A stretch of DNA of 36,620 nucleotides from a virus. The DNA lies in IMG/VR virus record IMGVR_UViG_3300037847_002688, positions 13,101 to 49,720 of that record; one strand, given 5' to 3'. The notes beneath the pieces were generated by a model. The model searched no databases. It was not told where the DNA came from and saw nothing but the letters and a program-made list of their open reading frames with translations. The position numbers and the translations under genes were made by a program. Shown here one piece after another: positions 9,604-18,835 of the stretch; position 1 is the first letter of the stretch; each line of letters begins with the position of its first letter.

Positions 9604-12600
9604 ATGGATAAGTTAGAACAACTTTACAACCTTTATGTAGACAAAGGTATATTAACATCACAAACAACTTTAGACCAGTTTAAGGATTCTGATGTTGACA
9701 TACAAAGTAAGCTTTACGACTTAGGAAAAAATAAAGGTTTGTTCAATACAACAGACCTTAATACTTTTCAGTCAGCTTGGGGTGATGTAAAAAAAAAAGA
9801 TTCTTCAGCATTTCAAAACGCAATTTCTCAAAAGACTACAGAGGATTCTGTATTGGAATCGGAGCCTTCAACTTCTTCTTCGGAGTACATAGAGTCTCTA
9901 AATGAAAGCATAAGAAAAAGACGACTATCTTCAGAGCAAGGTCAAGACGCATTAGATTTAGAGAGAGAATCAAAAAGACCTTTTTACGAAGGTCAAGGTG
10001 TTGACATAAATAAGGTTCTTGATGCTGAGTTTGTTAAAAGTCAAGATGCAGAAAAAAAAGAACAAGAGCTTGAACAAGAAAAAGATCTTGGATTTTTTAG
10101 TAAGCTTTACAAAAGAATAACAGACACCTCAGATCTAGAGAAAGATTACTTTACCACAGACGAAGATGTAGCTGATGAATTTTTAGCTAAAAACTCAGAC
10201 AAAATATTTGAGGCTGAAAAGCAATTTCATAACGCACAAATAAAAGACGTTATGGATAACATTGCTCCAGAATCTAGAATGGAGCAGATAGAAGCTAGAG
10301 GTATTGATTTATCTTACATGCCCGTAGATAATATAAAAGTTAATAACGAAAGTGTAAGTGTTAACGAACTTCAAAAAAACTTATTTAACACAGACTTTGT
10401 AAACGATGTTATTGACGGTAAAACTAATGTTACTATTGATAATCCTGATAATGACGAAGGACTAAAAACTCTTCAAGATTTACTTGAAAGACAAGTCGAG
10501 TCTGGTGGGTTTATTGGTGATTGGGCAGAAGGTTTTGCTGCTGGTGCTTTAGATTTGTTAGTAGCAGGTCCTCTTGAAATAGCTGAGGGATTACTGATAG
10601 GTGGTGCTAACAGTAATTACGAACAAATAATGTACAACACCAGAGGTGGTAAGTTTGCAAGTAAAGTTAAAAAAGCTGCAGATAAAATAAGAGAGAGAAC
10701 TAGATTGTATCAGGAAGATGGTATGACAAGCTCAATACTAAAAGGAAACTTTCTTGATGCTTTTAAACAAGGTGGTAGTGCTATAGCAGAGACAATGCCT
10801 TTAATATTTAGTATGTACGCATCTAGTCCTGCTTTAGCTACAAAGTTTGGACCAAAGGCTGCTCAAAATATATCTTTAGGGGCTATAGGTTTGTCAACTG
10901 CTGGGGTTCAATCTTTAAGCTTGAAAGAGCAAAGAATGAAGGGTGAAATAGATGTTAACAATTTTGCATTATATGCTAACGCTGCTTTAACTGGTGCTGC
11001 TGAAGCTGTCTTTGAAAAAACCACGTTAGATTTAGTTAATGATGCCAGAGCACTAATCGGTAGAGGAAAAGTAAAACAAAGTGCTAAAGAAATAGCGGAT
11101 AACATTACAGATGGTTTCTTTGCTAAAGGTATACAAGAGGGTGGTGCTGAATTTAAAACTGAGGTATCTAACACCATAACAAATATGATAACTGGTGTAG
11201 ATAAAAACCCAGAGGATGTATTGGTTAGACTATCTGACTCTTTCCTTATTGGTTTTGCTATGGGTGGTGGTATACATAGTGCAGGATATTTAGCTAAAGC
11301 TTTTACAGATGCAGATTATAAAAAGCTTAACGACAATATAGTTGTTAACTTTATAATGGAGGATAAGTCTACTAAACAAATGAATAGAGCTGAAGCCTTA
11401 AGGTTTGTAAAGACTGAAGGTGTGGGTCAACAGATTAGAGATGGTAAGATAAAGATGGATGCTTCTATGAATGCTGAGGCTCAATCTTTACTAGATGAAC
11501 TTGTATTTGGATTCTACGCACCTGATGCTGCTGAGGCTAGAGGATTAATGCAGGAGAAAGAGAAGGTTGTTAATGATATGTTAAACGTCTTAGATTCAAA
11601 GAAAAAGTCAGACATATCTATAGATGAAATATCAGCTTTAAATGATGCTGTTAGTCAGATGGAGGCTGAGGGTAAGAAGTCTAAATACAACGTCACAGAT
11701 AGAACTGAAAGTGTAAGAGTAAGACTTAAATCTATATTAAATGATAAGGGTATTCAGGTTATAGATCCTATGACTAGTCAAGATACTAGTGGATCTAATA
11801 TAACTGAATCAGTAGAAGCTACAGAGATAACTACTGAGGAACAGTATAATAGCGTTAAGGATCAAATATCAAAAGACAGAAAGAAACCTGTTATAGTAAC
11901 TTCACAGGATAAATCTGGCATTATATTTAATAACAATAAAGCTGAAACTTCTAATATAACCACTGCTAAGTTTAATAACGTATCTGATGCTAGAAACGCA
12001 TTGAAAGATTACGAAGCTAAAATGTCTGAGGGTGTAAGTAAAGAGGATTTATTCAAAGCTAATAATAAATTATTTATAAAGACACCTAAAGATAATCTTG
12101 ATCAGATACCTCAAGATGTTATTGATAGTAATGATTATCATATATTAACTTCAGAAAGAGAGGGCGTAACTGATGGTGAAAAGGCAGCTAGGATGGAAAA
12201 CCTTAAAGCTGTATTGGATGAAGCTGGTGCTACATACTACACAGTTCAGGGTGTTTATAATAACGTTTCAGAGGAAAGTCTTTTGGTTACAGGTTTAAAT
12301 GATGCCTCAGCTTTAAATATAGGTAACCAGTTTCAACAAGAATCTGTTTTTTCCTCTAAGACTGGTCTCATGTATAATGATGGTAGAGTTGTGCCTTTAG
12401 ATCCTAAAAAAGATACAAAAGGTCCTGATGCTAGAAAGCAAGATACTTTAACAATTATAAATGTAAACGGAAGAAAAGCATCAATACATTCAGGGTTGAA
12501 CTTTGAAAAAACTAGTTATGGTAAAAACTTCAATTCAGATAATGTACATAAACTTGATGAGAGTAATCCTAAATATGATTCAGATTTATTTGAAGGTGTT

Positions 12601-15600
12601 AGTGAGGCAAGAAAAGAAGCTTTAGGCTTTGCACTTAAGCTACTTAACTCTATAGGTAATCTTAATGTTACTATTGTTAAAAATAGTAACGCAATGGCTG
12701 AACAATTAAAGTCTATAGGTCAAGATCCATCTAAGAGTAGATCATCTTTCTTTAGAGGTGCTGACAAGACTATATATGTAAACCTTGAAACTGTTCGTGG
12801 AAATACTTTATTTCATGAGATTATTCACCCTATGGTTGACTTCATTAAGAAGACTGACCCTTCCTTATACAAAAGAATAGAATCTGAAGTTAAGGAAAGT
12901 AACATGAAAAGACGTGTTATAAAGGATGGTCGTAGAGTGAAGGGTTCTTACCTTGATTGGGCTAAATCAAACTATGAAGGCCTTTCTGAGGAGGCACTAA
13001 TAGAAGAAGCTTTTGCTGAGATGATGGGTGACGCTGCCTATGGTCACTTTGTAAACAAACAGTCTAAGCTAACAAAGATTAGAGAAGTTATAAGAGCTAT
13101 ACTAGAGAGACTAAATATAGTATCTCCAGTAGAAAATGTTGAGTCTATAGATTTACAACAAATGTCTCTAAAAGACTTGGCTGATAACTTATCTGGTGCT
13201 TTAGTAAATGGTAGAAAAATTAATGTTGGTGGAGTTCAATTTGAAGTAGGTGAAACTGAAATAAAAGAAGGAGATGAAACTATAAGAGAGCAATCAATTC
13301 AGCCTTCTAAAAAAACTGGAAAAGCTTTTGAGCAGTTTTTCTCTGACGTTACTGCTGGTAGATATGGTTTCTCTAACGTTAAGTACGAACCTTATATAGA
13401 TATAAAAAGAGAAGATAGAATAGAATTTATAGAGGAATACGTCAAGCACAGAGGTAACTTCGATGATCACATAGCTAAGAGTATACCTGGACATAAAGAG
13501 ATACAAGTAATAACTGGTACTGCTATAACAAATTTATTTAAAAACAAAAAAGCTTCTGTTTTAGATATTGGTGGATCTGAAAACTCATGGGCTAAAGCTA
13601 TTTCTGGAGTTAGTGAGGGTAAAATAAAAACAACAACGTTAGATCCTAATCCAGAGATGAAAAAATTCTCTGACAATAAGAGTTCCGTTGATGGAAATGA
13701 ATATATACCAGAGGCTTTTATGGAGGGTTACGATAATATTAAGGCTTACGATCCTGATAAAAAGTTTGACGTTGTACATGAATCAATGGTGTTCCAGTTT
13801 ATAAACGACAATAGAGCACCTCAAATAAAATATATTAAAGATAATCTTTTAGGTAAGGATGGTTTATTAATTGTTGAGGAAAAGTTTTTTACAGAAAATT
13901 ACGAAAGTAATGAAGAGGTAAAAGACAGATATAAAGAGAAGTATTTTACAAAAGAAGAATTAGCCAATAAAAAGAAAAGGGTTTTAAATAAAGAAGGTGA
14001 TGCTGCTGAGGGTATGGAGTCTAACATGATTAAAGAGTCTAGTATGATAAAAATACTAAAAGACAACTTTAAAAATGTTAAAGAGTATTGGAGCTCTGGC
14101 AACTTTAAAGGCTATGTTGCATCAAATAATAGTAATTTAGTAAACGATTTTGTAGAAGACTCAAGTTATTCTTTAAGAGAACAGGTTGCGAAACCAGAAG
14201 ATGAGACTGTTGTATACACTTCAGGATTAGGTAATTTAATATTTGATGTGTCTCAATCTGTTATAGATTTAGATTATAAACTTGGAGAATGGCTTCAAAA
14301 TGTTCCTGGATACACAAGATTGACAGGGGAAAAAGAAATAGACGCTAGGCTATCTACACTACTATTAAAACCTAAAGGAACTCACACCAATAAAGAAATA
14401 AAAGAGTTGATGACTCTTAGAAAGGGTGATGTAGCTTTAGAGCTTCACAGGGCTAACGAGATAATGAAAAGGTTTGCTGATATTAATAAAGAATATCAGA
14501 TGTCTGACGCTGAATTAAATGATATTCTTGGTGACGTAAATAAAATAAAAGCCATGGAGTCTGATAAAAGCGACATGAAGGGTATACTAATGGAGATGAG
14601 AAGACATATTGACTCACTTAGTAGAACACTTATAGATGAGGGGTTAATAAGAGGTCAAGCATCTTTTGCTGTAGAAGCTAATGGAGGTTTTTATATAACC
14701 AGATCTTACAAGCAGTTTGAAAACAAGAGCTGGAAACAAACAGATACTGATATACAACAAAGAGCTAAAGATTTTTTGTATCAGGAAGTTAAAAAAGAAA
14801 ATCCTGATTTATCAGAATCTGAAATAAAATCTAAATCACTTAAAATTTATAATAGGTTAATAAAAAAGGGAGACTTTTCTAAATACTCATCTGCTAATGT
14901 ATCTTTTGATGGATTAACTAGAGTCAACTCAATATTTAAAAAGAGAAAAATTGTTCCTCAAGAGATAAGAGATTTATGGGGTGAGATAGATAATCCTGTG
15001 TTTAACTATAATAACACAATATCTAAAATATCAAGAACGGTGGCCGCTGAAAGAATGTATAAAGATCTTTTAGATATTGGTCAAGGTAAATTTATATTTG
15101 ACGATATTGTTGAGGGTGTAGCTGAGAACGAGTTAACTGAAAGTAAGTTTGGTTTATTGGAGGGTAAGTTTGTAGATAACGAAATGTTTAACGTTCTAAA
15201 CAGATTTGAAGAGAAGGTGAGCTATCCTTGGTGGTTAAGCATTTACATGGAGTCTATACTTCTTAACAAGAAAGCTAAAACAGTTTGGAACTTACCTACT
15301 CACTTTATTAATTTGATAGGTAACACTTCTTTTGCTTTAATGAATGGTCATGTTAGCTTTAAAAACTCTAAGTATTTTGCTACAGAAGCCATAAAGTCTG
15401 TAAGTAATATGACTGATCCTCAAGTGAAAGAGTTTAGAGAAAAGCTAATAAAGCTTAGAGTTATAGATAACTCAGCAACACTTAGTGAGATACAATCCAT
15501 AACTGAGCAGGTTAAAAATAGCAACTTCAGTATATCAGAGTATATTAAAAACAAAGACTTTACAAAAAAAGGAGCTATAGGTTATTTAAGTAAGATAGGT

Positions 15601-16866
15601 AAAAAACTTGACAACTGGGCTACAGATGCTTATCAAGCTGAGGATAACGTATGGAAAGCTTACGGCTTCTTGTCTGAAAGAGCTAGATACTTAGAGGCTG
15701 GATTTTCTGTTGAAGATGCTGAGGCTACTGCAGCTAAGAATGTAAGAAACTTATACCCAAACTATAACGAGATACCTAGAATAATAAGAACAATAGGTAG
15801 ATCTCCTGTGGTTGGTTCTTTTGTTGCTTTTCAGGCTGAGTCTGTTCGTAACGCTAAAAATGCAATAATGCTTGGGTTTGAAGAAATATCTAGTGATAAT
15901 CCAGTACTTAAAAAGTCAGGTGTGGCAAGACTATCTGGAACTTTAGCAACGTTTACTCTTCTTCAAAGCATGCAGTTGTATACAGCTAAATTCTTCATGG
16001 AGTCTTTCTTTGGAGAGGACGAGGATGACGAGCAATTTGAAACTAGAAAGATAAGAACTGTTTTACCAAGCTGGGATGCTAAAGGATTATTATCCTATAC
16101 TGAAAAAGGTGAGTTAGAATCTAGATATTCTAAAGGTCAAAAATACAAGGACAGATATATAGATTACATAAACTTCTCTAGAGTGTCTGGTGTGGGTTAT
16201 ATAAAAGACTTATTTAGATTAGCCTTTACAGATATTAAAACGGAACCTGGAAAGGAAAGCTTTATGAGAATTTTGGAGGCTGTTTTTGAGCCATTTTTAA
16301 GTGAAGAAATGACTTTAACTTTATTTCAAGATGCTTATAATAATAAGGGAGGAAAAGTTTATAATGAAACTGATGACAGACTAACGAAGATTTTCAAAAG
16401 TATAGAGTTTGTAGGTAAGGGAATTGCTCCAGGAACACTTAGAACTGGTGTTAGAATACGTGAATCATTATTTGAAGAGGACTCTGAACTCGTCCCAGCT
16501 TATGAAATATTAGCAATATTTGGATTAAGAGTAAATAGAATAAACGTAAACAAGAGTATTTACTTTAGATCTAGATACGCTAATAAAAAACTTATCGATA
16601 TAGTAGGTAAAGATGTTATGAAAGATGAGAGTAAGTTAAGAGGATTCATAACCAAAGGATCTGAAGATTACGACTCAAGAGCAGATGAAGTATTAAATAA
16701 GTTTGCTGATATAATTAGTGCCGCTAGATTAAATAATATAGCAGGTGAAGACATAAGACAAATACTAATAAAAGCTGGAATGAGTAATCTTTTAATATCT
16801 ATAGCTGAGAAAAGAGGTATTGATAGATACCATCAAGACAACATAAATATATTAAAAGACGAATAA
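9604..16866 (+). CDS. Giant polyvalent virion protein with metallopeptidase motif and methyltransferase-like domain
   Basis: 2420 residues. The N-terminus (1-75) has two short helical repeats of the type LYNLYVDKGILT. Hydrophobic helical stretches lie at about 303-335 and 390-445. A small domain at about 860-925 ends FQQESVF and resembles the DUF3293-like module seen in such proteins. HEIIH at 1071-1075, with a helix containing EEAFAE at 1134-1139, fits a zincin metallopeptidase. LDIGGSE (1320-1326), TLDPN (1345-1349) and FDVVHESMVFQF (1388-1399) fit motifs I, II and IV of a Rossmann-fold SAM-dependent methyltransferase. The C-terminal part has KKAKTVWNLPTHFINLIGN (about 1890) and a block from AYQAEDNVWKAYGF to PVVGSFVAFQAESVRNAKN (about 2008-2086). 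This block is typical of large polyvalent or ejected phage proteins. The protein is probably packaged and injected with the DNA. Catalytic activity is inferred from motifs; substrates are unknown. Confidence 0.78.
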   Translation: MDKLEQLYNLYVDKGILTSQTTLDQFKDSDVDIQSKLYDLGKNKGLFNTTDLNTFQSAWGDVKKKDSSAFQNAISQKTTEDSVLESEPSTSSSEYIESLNESIRKRRLSSEQGQDALDLERESKRPFYEGQGVDINKVLDAEFVKSQDAEKKEQELEQEKDLGFFSKLYKRITDTSDLEKDYFTTDEDVADEFLAKNSDKIFEAEKQFHNAQIKDVMDNIAPESRMEQIEARGIDLSYMPVDNIKVNNESVSVNELQKNLFNTDFVNDVIDGKTNVTIDNPDNDEGLKTLQDLLERQVESGGFIGDWAEGFAAGALDLLVAGPLEIAEGLLIGGANSNYEQIMYNTRGGKFASKVKKAADKIRERTRLYQEDGMTSSILKGNFLDAFKQGGSAIAETMPLIFSMYASSPALATKFGPKAAQNISLGAIGLSTAGVQSLSLKEQRMKGEIDVNNFALYANAALTGAAEAVFEKTTLDLVNDARALIGRGKVKQSAKEIADNITDGFFAKGIQEGGAEFKTEVSNTITNMITGVDKNPEDVLVRLSDSFLIGFAMGGGIHSAGYLAKAFTDADYKKLNDNIVVNFIMEDKSTKQMNRAEALRFVKTEGVGQQIRDGKIKMDASMNAEAQSLLDELVFGFYAPDAAEARGLMQEKEKVVNDMLNVLDSKKKSDISIDEISALNDAVSQMEAEGKKSKYNVTDRTESVRVRLKSILNDKGIQVIDPMTSQDTSGSNITESVEATEITTEEQYNSVKDQISKDRKKPVIVTSQDKSGIIFNNNKAETSNITTAKFNNVSDARNALKDYEAKMSEGVSKEDLFKANNKLFIKTPKDNLDQIPQDVIDSNDYHILTSEREGVTDGEKAARMENLKAVLDEAGATYYTVQGVYNNVSEESLLVTGLNDASALNIGNQFQQESVFSSKTGLMYNDGRVVPLDPKKDTKGPDARKQDTLTIINVNGRKASIHSGLNFEKTSYGKNFNSDNVHKLDESNPKYDSDLFEGVSEARKEALGFALKLLNSIGNLNVTIVKNSNAMAEQLKSIGQDPSKSRSSFFRGADKTIYVNLETVRGNTLFHEIIHPMVDFIKKTDPSLYKRIESEVKESNMKRRVIKDGRRVKGSYLDWAKSNYEGLSEEALIEEAFAEMMGDAAYGHFVNKQSKLTKIREVIRAILERLNIVSPVENVESIDLQQMSLKDLADNLSGALVNGRKINVGGVQFEVGETEIKEGDETIREQSIQPSKKTGKAFEQFFSDVTAGRYGFSNVKYEPYIDIKREDRIEFIEEYVKHRGNFDDHIAKSIPGHKEIQVITGTAITNLFKNKKASVLDIGGSENSWAKAISGVSEGKIKTTTLDPNPEMKKFSDNKSSVDGNEYIPEAFMEGYDNIKAYDPDKKFDVVHESMVFQFINDNRAPQIKYIKDNLLGKDGLLIVEEKFFTENYESNEEVKDRYKEKYFTKEELANKKKRVLNKEGDAAEGMESNMIKESSMIKILKDNFKNVKEYWSSGNFKGYVASNNSNLVNDFVEDSSYSLREQVAKPEDETVVYTSGLGNLIFDVSQSVIDLDYKLGEWLQNVPGYTRLTGEKEIDARLSTLLLKPKGTHTNKEIKELMTLRKGDVALELHRANEIMKRFADINKEYQMSDAELNDILGDVNKIKAMESDKSDMKGILMEMRRHIDSLSRTLIDEGLIRGQASFAVEANGGFYITRSYKQFENKSWKQTDTDIQQRAKDFLYQEVKKENPDLSESEIKSKSLKIYNRLIKKGDFSKYSSANVSFDGLTRVNSIFKKRKIVPQEIRDLWGEIDNPVFNYNNTISKISRTVAAERMYKDLLDIGQGKFIFDDIVEGVAENELTESKFGLLEGKFVDNEMFNVLNRFEEKVSYPWWLSIYMESILLNKKAKTVWNLPTHFINLIGNTSFALMNGHVSFKNSKYFATEAIKSVSNMTDPQVKEFREKLIKLRVIDNSATLSEIQSITEQVKNSNFSISEYIKNKDFTKKGAIGYLSKIGKKLDNWATDAYQAEDNVWKAYGFLSERARYLEAGFSVEDAEATAAKNVRNLYPNYNEIPRIIRTIGRSPVVGSFVAFQAESVRNAKNAIMLGFEEISSDNPVLKKSGVARLSGTLATFTLLQSMQLYTAKFFMESFFGEDEDDEQFETRKIRTVLPSWDAKGLLSYTEKGELESRYSKGQKYKDRYIDYINFSRVSGVGYIKDLFRLAFTDIKTEPGKESFMRILEAVFEPFLSEEMTLTLFQDAYNNKGGKVYNETDDRLTKIFKSIEFVGKGIAPGTLRTGVRIRESLFEEDSELVPAYEILAIFGLRVNRINVNKSIYFRSRYANKKLIDIVGKDVMKDESKLRGFITKGSEDYDSRADEVLNKFADIISAARLNNIAGEDIRQILIKAGMSNLLISIAEKRGIDRYHQDNINILKDE

Positions 16867-16902
16867 AATATACAAACACTATATAATTAATTATTTAATT
16901 AT

Positions 16903-17018
16903 TAAATTTGTATTACTTCTCTAAGGTTCCATTCTGGAACAGTTTGCTTTTTTGTTCGCATTCATAGATTAGTTTTTTGGTTGTTTAAGGAGGAGGGGTA
17001 GTTCCCTCCTTTTTTTTT
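16903..17018 (+). ncRNA. Candidate ~100-nt small RNA or late-operon 3' UTR
   Basis: TAAATTTG (16903-16910) matches a Bacteroidota -7 box. A start about 7 nt later would give a transcript of roughly 100 nt. It would begin with a GTTCC-ATTCT-GGAAC hairpin near 16926-16940, contain a T-rich linker, and end at the strong terminator 16991-17018. No -33 TTTG is visible, so it may just be the 3' UTR of the late operon. Confidence 0.3.
16991..17018 (+). terminator. Strong intrinsic terminator after the late virion block
   Basis: AGGAGGG (16991-16997) pairs perfectly with CCCTCCT (17004-17010) around the loop GTAGTT. Eight T follow at 17011-17018. It lies about 125 nt after the stop of the giant polyvalent gene and should end the rightward transcript. 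Confidence 0.85.
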
Positions 17019-17032
17019 ACTATATTAGCTCT

Positions 17033-17164
17033 ATGGAAATAGGTATACAATTAGTTAATGGAGTGGTGTTTGGATTTAGATTATTTGCTCCAACAGAATC
17101 TATGCCATACAACGAACTCCAGCTGTTTGCTGGAGTTATATGCTTCTATGTTATTTGGGATTAG
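17033..17164 (+). CDS. Small hydrophobic protein, 43 residues
   Basis: 43 codons from ATG 17033. The product starts MEIGIQLVNGVVFGF and ends with a hydrophobic run LFAGVICFYVIWD, so it may be membrane-associated. It lies just after the strong terminator, so expression needs read-through or a promoter in the short T-rich gap; TATATTAG just upstream is only a poor match. Its stop TAG shares TTAG with the stop of the opposing small gene, which gives it some credibility as a real gene. Function unknown. Confidence 0.45.
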   Translation: MEIGIQLVNGVVFGFRLFAPTESMPYNELQLFAGVICFYVIWD

Positions 17165-17238
17165 TCCTCGCAAGGGACACAATCAATTTTATACTTACTA
17201 GCGAATCGGTCTAACAAGTTTAGTTCATTTTCAGTCAT
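17161..17238 (-). CDS. Small protein, 25 residues, end of the leftward operon
   Basis: ATG at 17238 lies 9 nt after the stop of the PAPS-reductase-like gene. It reads 25 codons, beginning MTENELNLLDRFASKYK and ending CVPCED, to a TAA at 17161-17163. This stop overlaps that of the opposing gene at 17162-17164. The Cys-x-x-Cys tail could bind metal. Spacing and natural composition support a real gene; function unknown. Confidence 0.45.
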   Translation of the reverse strand: MTENELNLLDRFASKYKIDCVPCED

Positions 17239-17247
17239 ATCTATTTT

Positions 17248-18105
17248 TTAAAGTCCACAATAACCTGAATCACATTCATTAAAGTCATCGAAGGATAATT
17301 CAGTTTGAGTTTTAAAGTTTTTTATATCTAAATAAGTTAATGATGTCGATTTAAGTGTGTCGTTTGGATATTTTCGATTTTTTTCTAAATCACTAAAAAC
17401 TTGCATTTTATTAGTGTGAGTTTTCCATAATTTATTTAATAGTATTTCGTTTCTATGAAAACATCCTACACAATTATTTATTTGAGCAAATCTAACAGGT
17501 TTATCAGTCCAATATTTTTCAACATCATCCTTAAATATACCATCATCAATTAATGGAAACTCTTGTCTTTGCCATTCAGTTGTTTTCCATTTATTTCTAC
17601 CTCCCTTATGTTTACCTACAATATGTTTAAACTCTAATAAACCATTATCGTTATATTTAGATGTTGTGTTTTTTGCTCTACGCATTTCGTTAGCTCTAAA
17701 TCCTATTCTAAACAACGCAGGTGTTTTTACCTTATCTAACCACCATTCAAATATTGGCTTCATCTTTAATTGATTTGTACAATATCTTCTTAATGGAGAA
17801 GGTAACATATTATTTTCAGGTCTTTTAATTAAAGATTCCATTGTGTCTTTTGAACTAAGCCAAGTAATCTCTCTACCTATATATTGCTCTAAATCAAATA
17901 TAGTATAAATAATTTCATCCATTTCTAGCGTACCTATAAACTCAACACCTATTCTATCTGAAACCATTTGCCTTAGTTTAGCATCAGGAAACAAACAAGA
18001 CTTATCGTTAGTCCTAACTAAACTAAATACATCGTAATCAGCAGGATAATTAGCTGCTATATAAGCTGATGTCTTACCACCTGATACTGAATTAACTGTT
18101 TTCAC
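17248..18105 (-). CDS. PAPS-reductase-like ATP pyrophosphatase (PP-loop family)
   Basis: 285 residues. The PP-loop SGGKTS is at 8-13. RRYCT is at 106-110, followed by LKMKP, which is typical of the PAPS reductase/adenine nucleotide alpha hydrolase group in phages. RIGFRANE is at 133-140. NNCVGC (211-216) and Cys278/Cys283 near the C-terminus (DSGYCGL) could bind a metal or iron-sulfur cluster with Cys109. Family members activate a substrate by adenylation or reduce sulfur compounds. In phages their role is mostly unproven and may concern nucleotide, tRNA or DNA sulfur chemistry. Start: MKTVNSVSGG puts the P-loop at the usual distance. The start overlaps the preceding 56-residue gene by 14 nt. 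Fold assignment is firm, substrate unknown. Confidence 0.82.
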   Translation of the reverse strand: MKTVNSVSGGKTSAYIAANYPADYDVFSLVRTNDKSCLFPDAKLRQMVSDRIGVEFIGTLEMDEIIYTIFDLEQYIGREITWLSSKDTMESLIKRPENNMLPSPLRRYCTNQLKMKPIFEWWLDKVKTPALFRIGFRANEMRRAKNTTSKYNDNGLLEFKHIVGKHKGGRNKWKTTEWQRQEFPLIDDGIFKDDVEKYWTDKPVRFAQINNCVGCFHRNEILLNKLWKTHTNKMQVFSDLEKNRKYPNDTLKSTSLTYLDIKNFKTQTELSFDDFNECDSGYCGL

Positions 18106-18262
18106 TTTTATTTAATTTATTTAATATATCTAAATCTTGATTGAGTTCTCCACAGCAATCTTCATCTTCAGGGTCAACTACCCAAGATTCAAATAATTTT
18201 TCTTTAGATTCATCTGATCTTTTTAACGCTTCTCGTAAAGCTTCGTCTCTGTCGTGTAACAT
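18092..18262 (-). CDS. Small acidic protein, 56 residues
   Basis: ATG at 18262 opens 56 codons (MLHDRDEALREALKRSDES...), highly charged and helical, with a Cys-Cys pair in EDCCGEL. It overlaps the start of the PAPS-reductase-like gene by 14 nt, the typical tight packing of this operon, so coupled translation is likely. No recognised family. Confidence 0.6.
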   Translation of the reverse strand: MLHDRDEALREALKRSDESKEKLFESWVVDPEDEDCCGELNQDLDILNKLNKSENS

Positions 18263-18273
18263 CACTATATTAT

Positions 18274-18319
18274 TTTAAAAAAGTATTGGGGGCGCAGACG
18301 ACAAAATCTTTAACCCCCA
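18274..18319 (-). terminator. Probable leftward terminator after the endonuclease gene
   Basis: Read leftward, TGGGGG (rc of 18314-18319) pairs with CCCCCA (rc of 18287-18292) across a long loop of 21 nt. ATAC and a run of T follow. It sits between the stop of the endonuclease gene (18351) and the next start (18262). The long loop makes it weaker than the terminators at 17.0 and 22.7 kb. Confidence 0.5.
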
Positions 18320-18350
18320 TACAAGAACAAATATGCAGCACTCACGCAGC

Positions 18351-18815
18351 TTACTCTCGTTTTTTAGAACCCCGACCTAAGATGGTATCGACTGCAATAT
18401 CGACCTCCTTTTGATTTGATGGGACATATACGTCTAATTTTTGATCGGTATCATGAAGATACTTTAAAAACAGCTTGAATCGCATCTTAAACTCAGGGGT
18501 TCTTATTCCTTTTGTTTCTATGATAAAACCCTTCTCTAAATTAATAAAGTCTGGCGTATAAGATATATTTCTTATATTACCAGGCTTCTTTTTAAAGGTA
18601 GTTTTACCTTTTGTTTTACCCTTATCCATAAGGAGTCCTTCAAACTTGAATTTCTCTACAAGCTCAAAAGTTTTTCCTTCGTATTGATTTGGGATCTTTG
18701 CTTTTTTAAGGGCTCTGTAGCAGTAAAGCTCTAGTCCTGAGGCAAATGTGATTCCATCTGCGTTGTGTTTCTTAGCTTTAGTTATCTGCTTTCCTTTTCT
18801 TCTCTTGAATCGCAT
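18351..18815 (-). CDS. Endonuclease I/DUF1064-like PD-(D/E)XK nuclease
   Basis: 154 residues, basic. The fold signature is visible: Glu29 in FASGLELYC, Asp89 in SYTPDF, and Glu100-Thr-Lys102 in FIIETKG, followed by FKMRFKLFLKYL. This order matches the phage endonuclease I and DUF1064 groups, which resolve branched DNA or cut junctions during replication and packaging. It lies in the replication operon, consistent with junction processing. The N-terminal 18 residues are Lys/Arg-rich and could bind DNA. Precise specificity cannot be read from sequence. Confidence 0.75.
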   Translation of the reverse strand: MRFKRRKGKQITKAKKHNADGITFASGLELYCYRALKKAKIPNQYEGKTFELVEKFKFEGLLMDKGKTKGKTTFKKKPGNIRNISYTPDFINLEKGFIIETKGIRTPEFKMRFKLFLKYLHDTDQKLDVYVPSNQKEVDIAVDTILGRGSKKRE

Positions 18816-18835
18816 TAAGCTAAGATATGAAATAA

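Noticed and set aside
13294-14102. Several minus-strand frames of 67-70 codons inside the giant polyvalent gene
   Set aside because: They are antisense shadows of a well-supported coding region with hydrophobic, low-complexity translations.
16921-16965. 14-codon minus-strand ORF after a leader-like sequence
   Set aside because: Too short to claim as a gene without expression or conservation; reported only as part of the duplicated leader observation.
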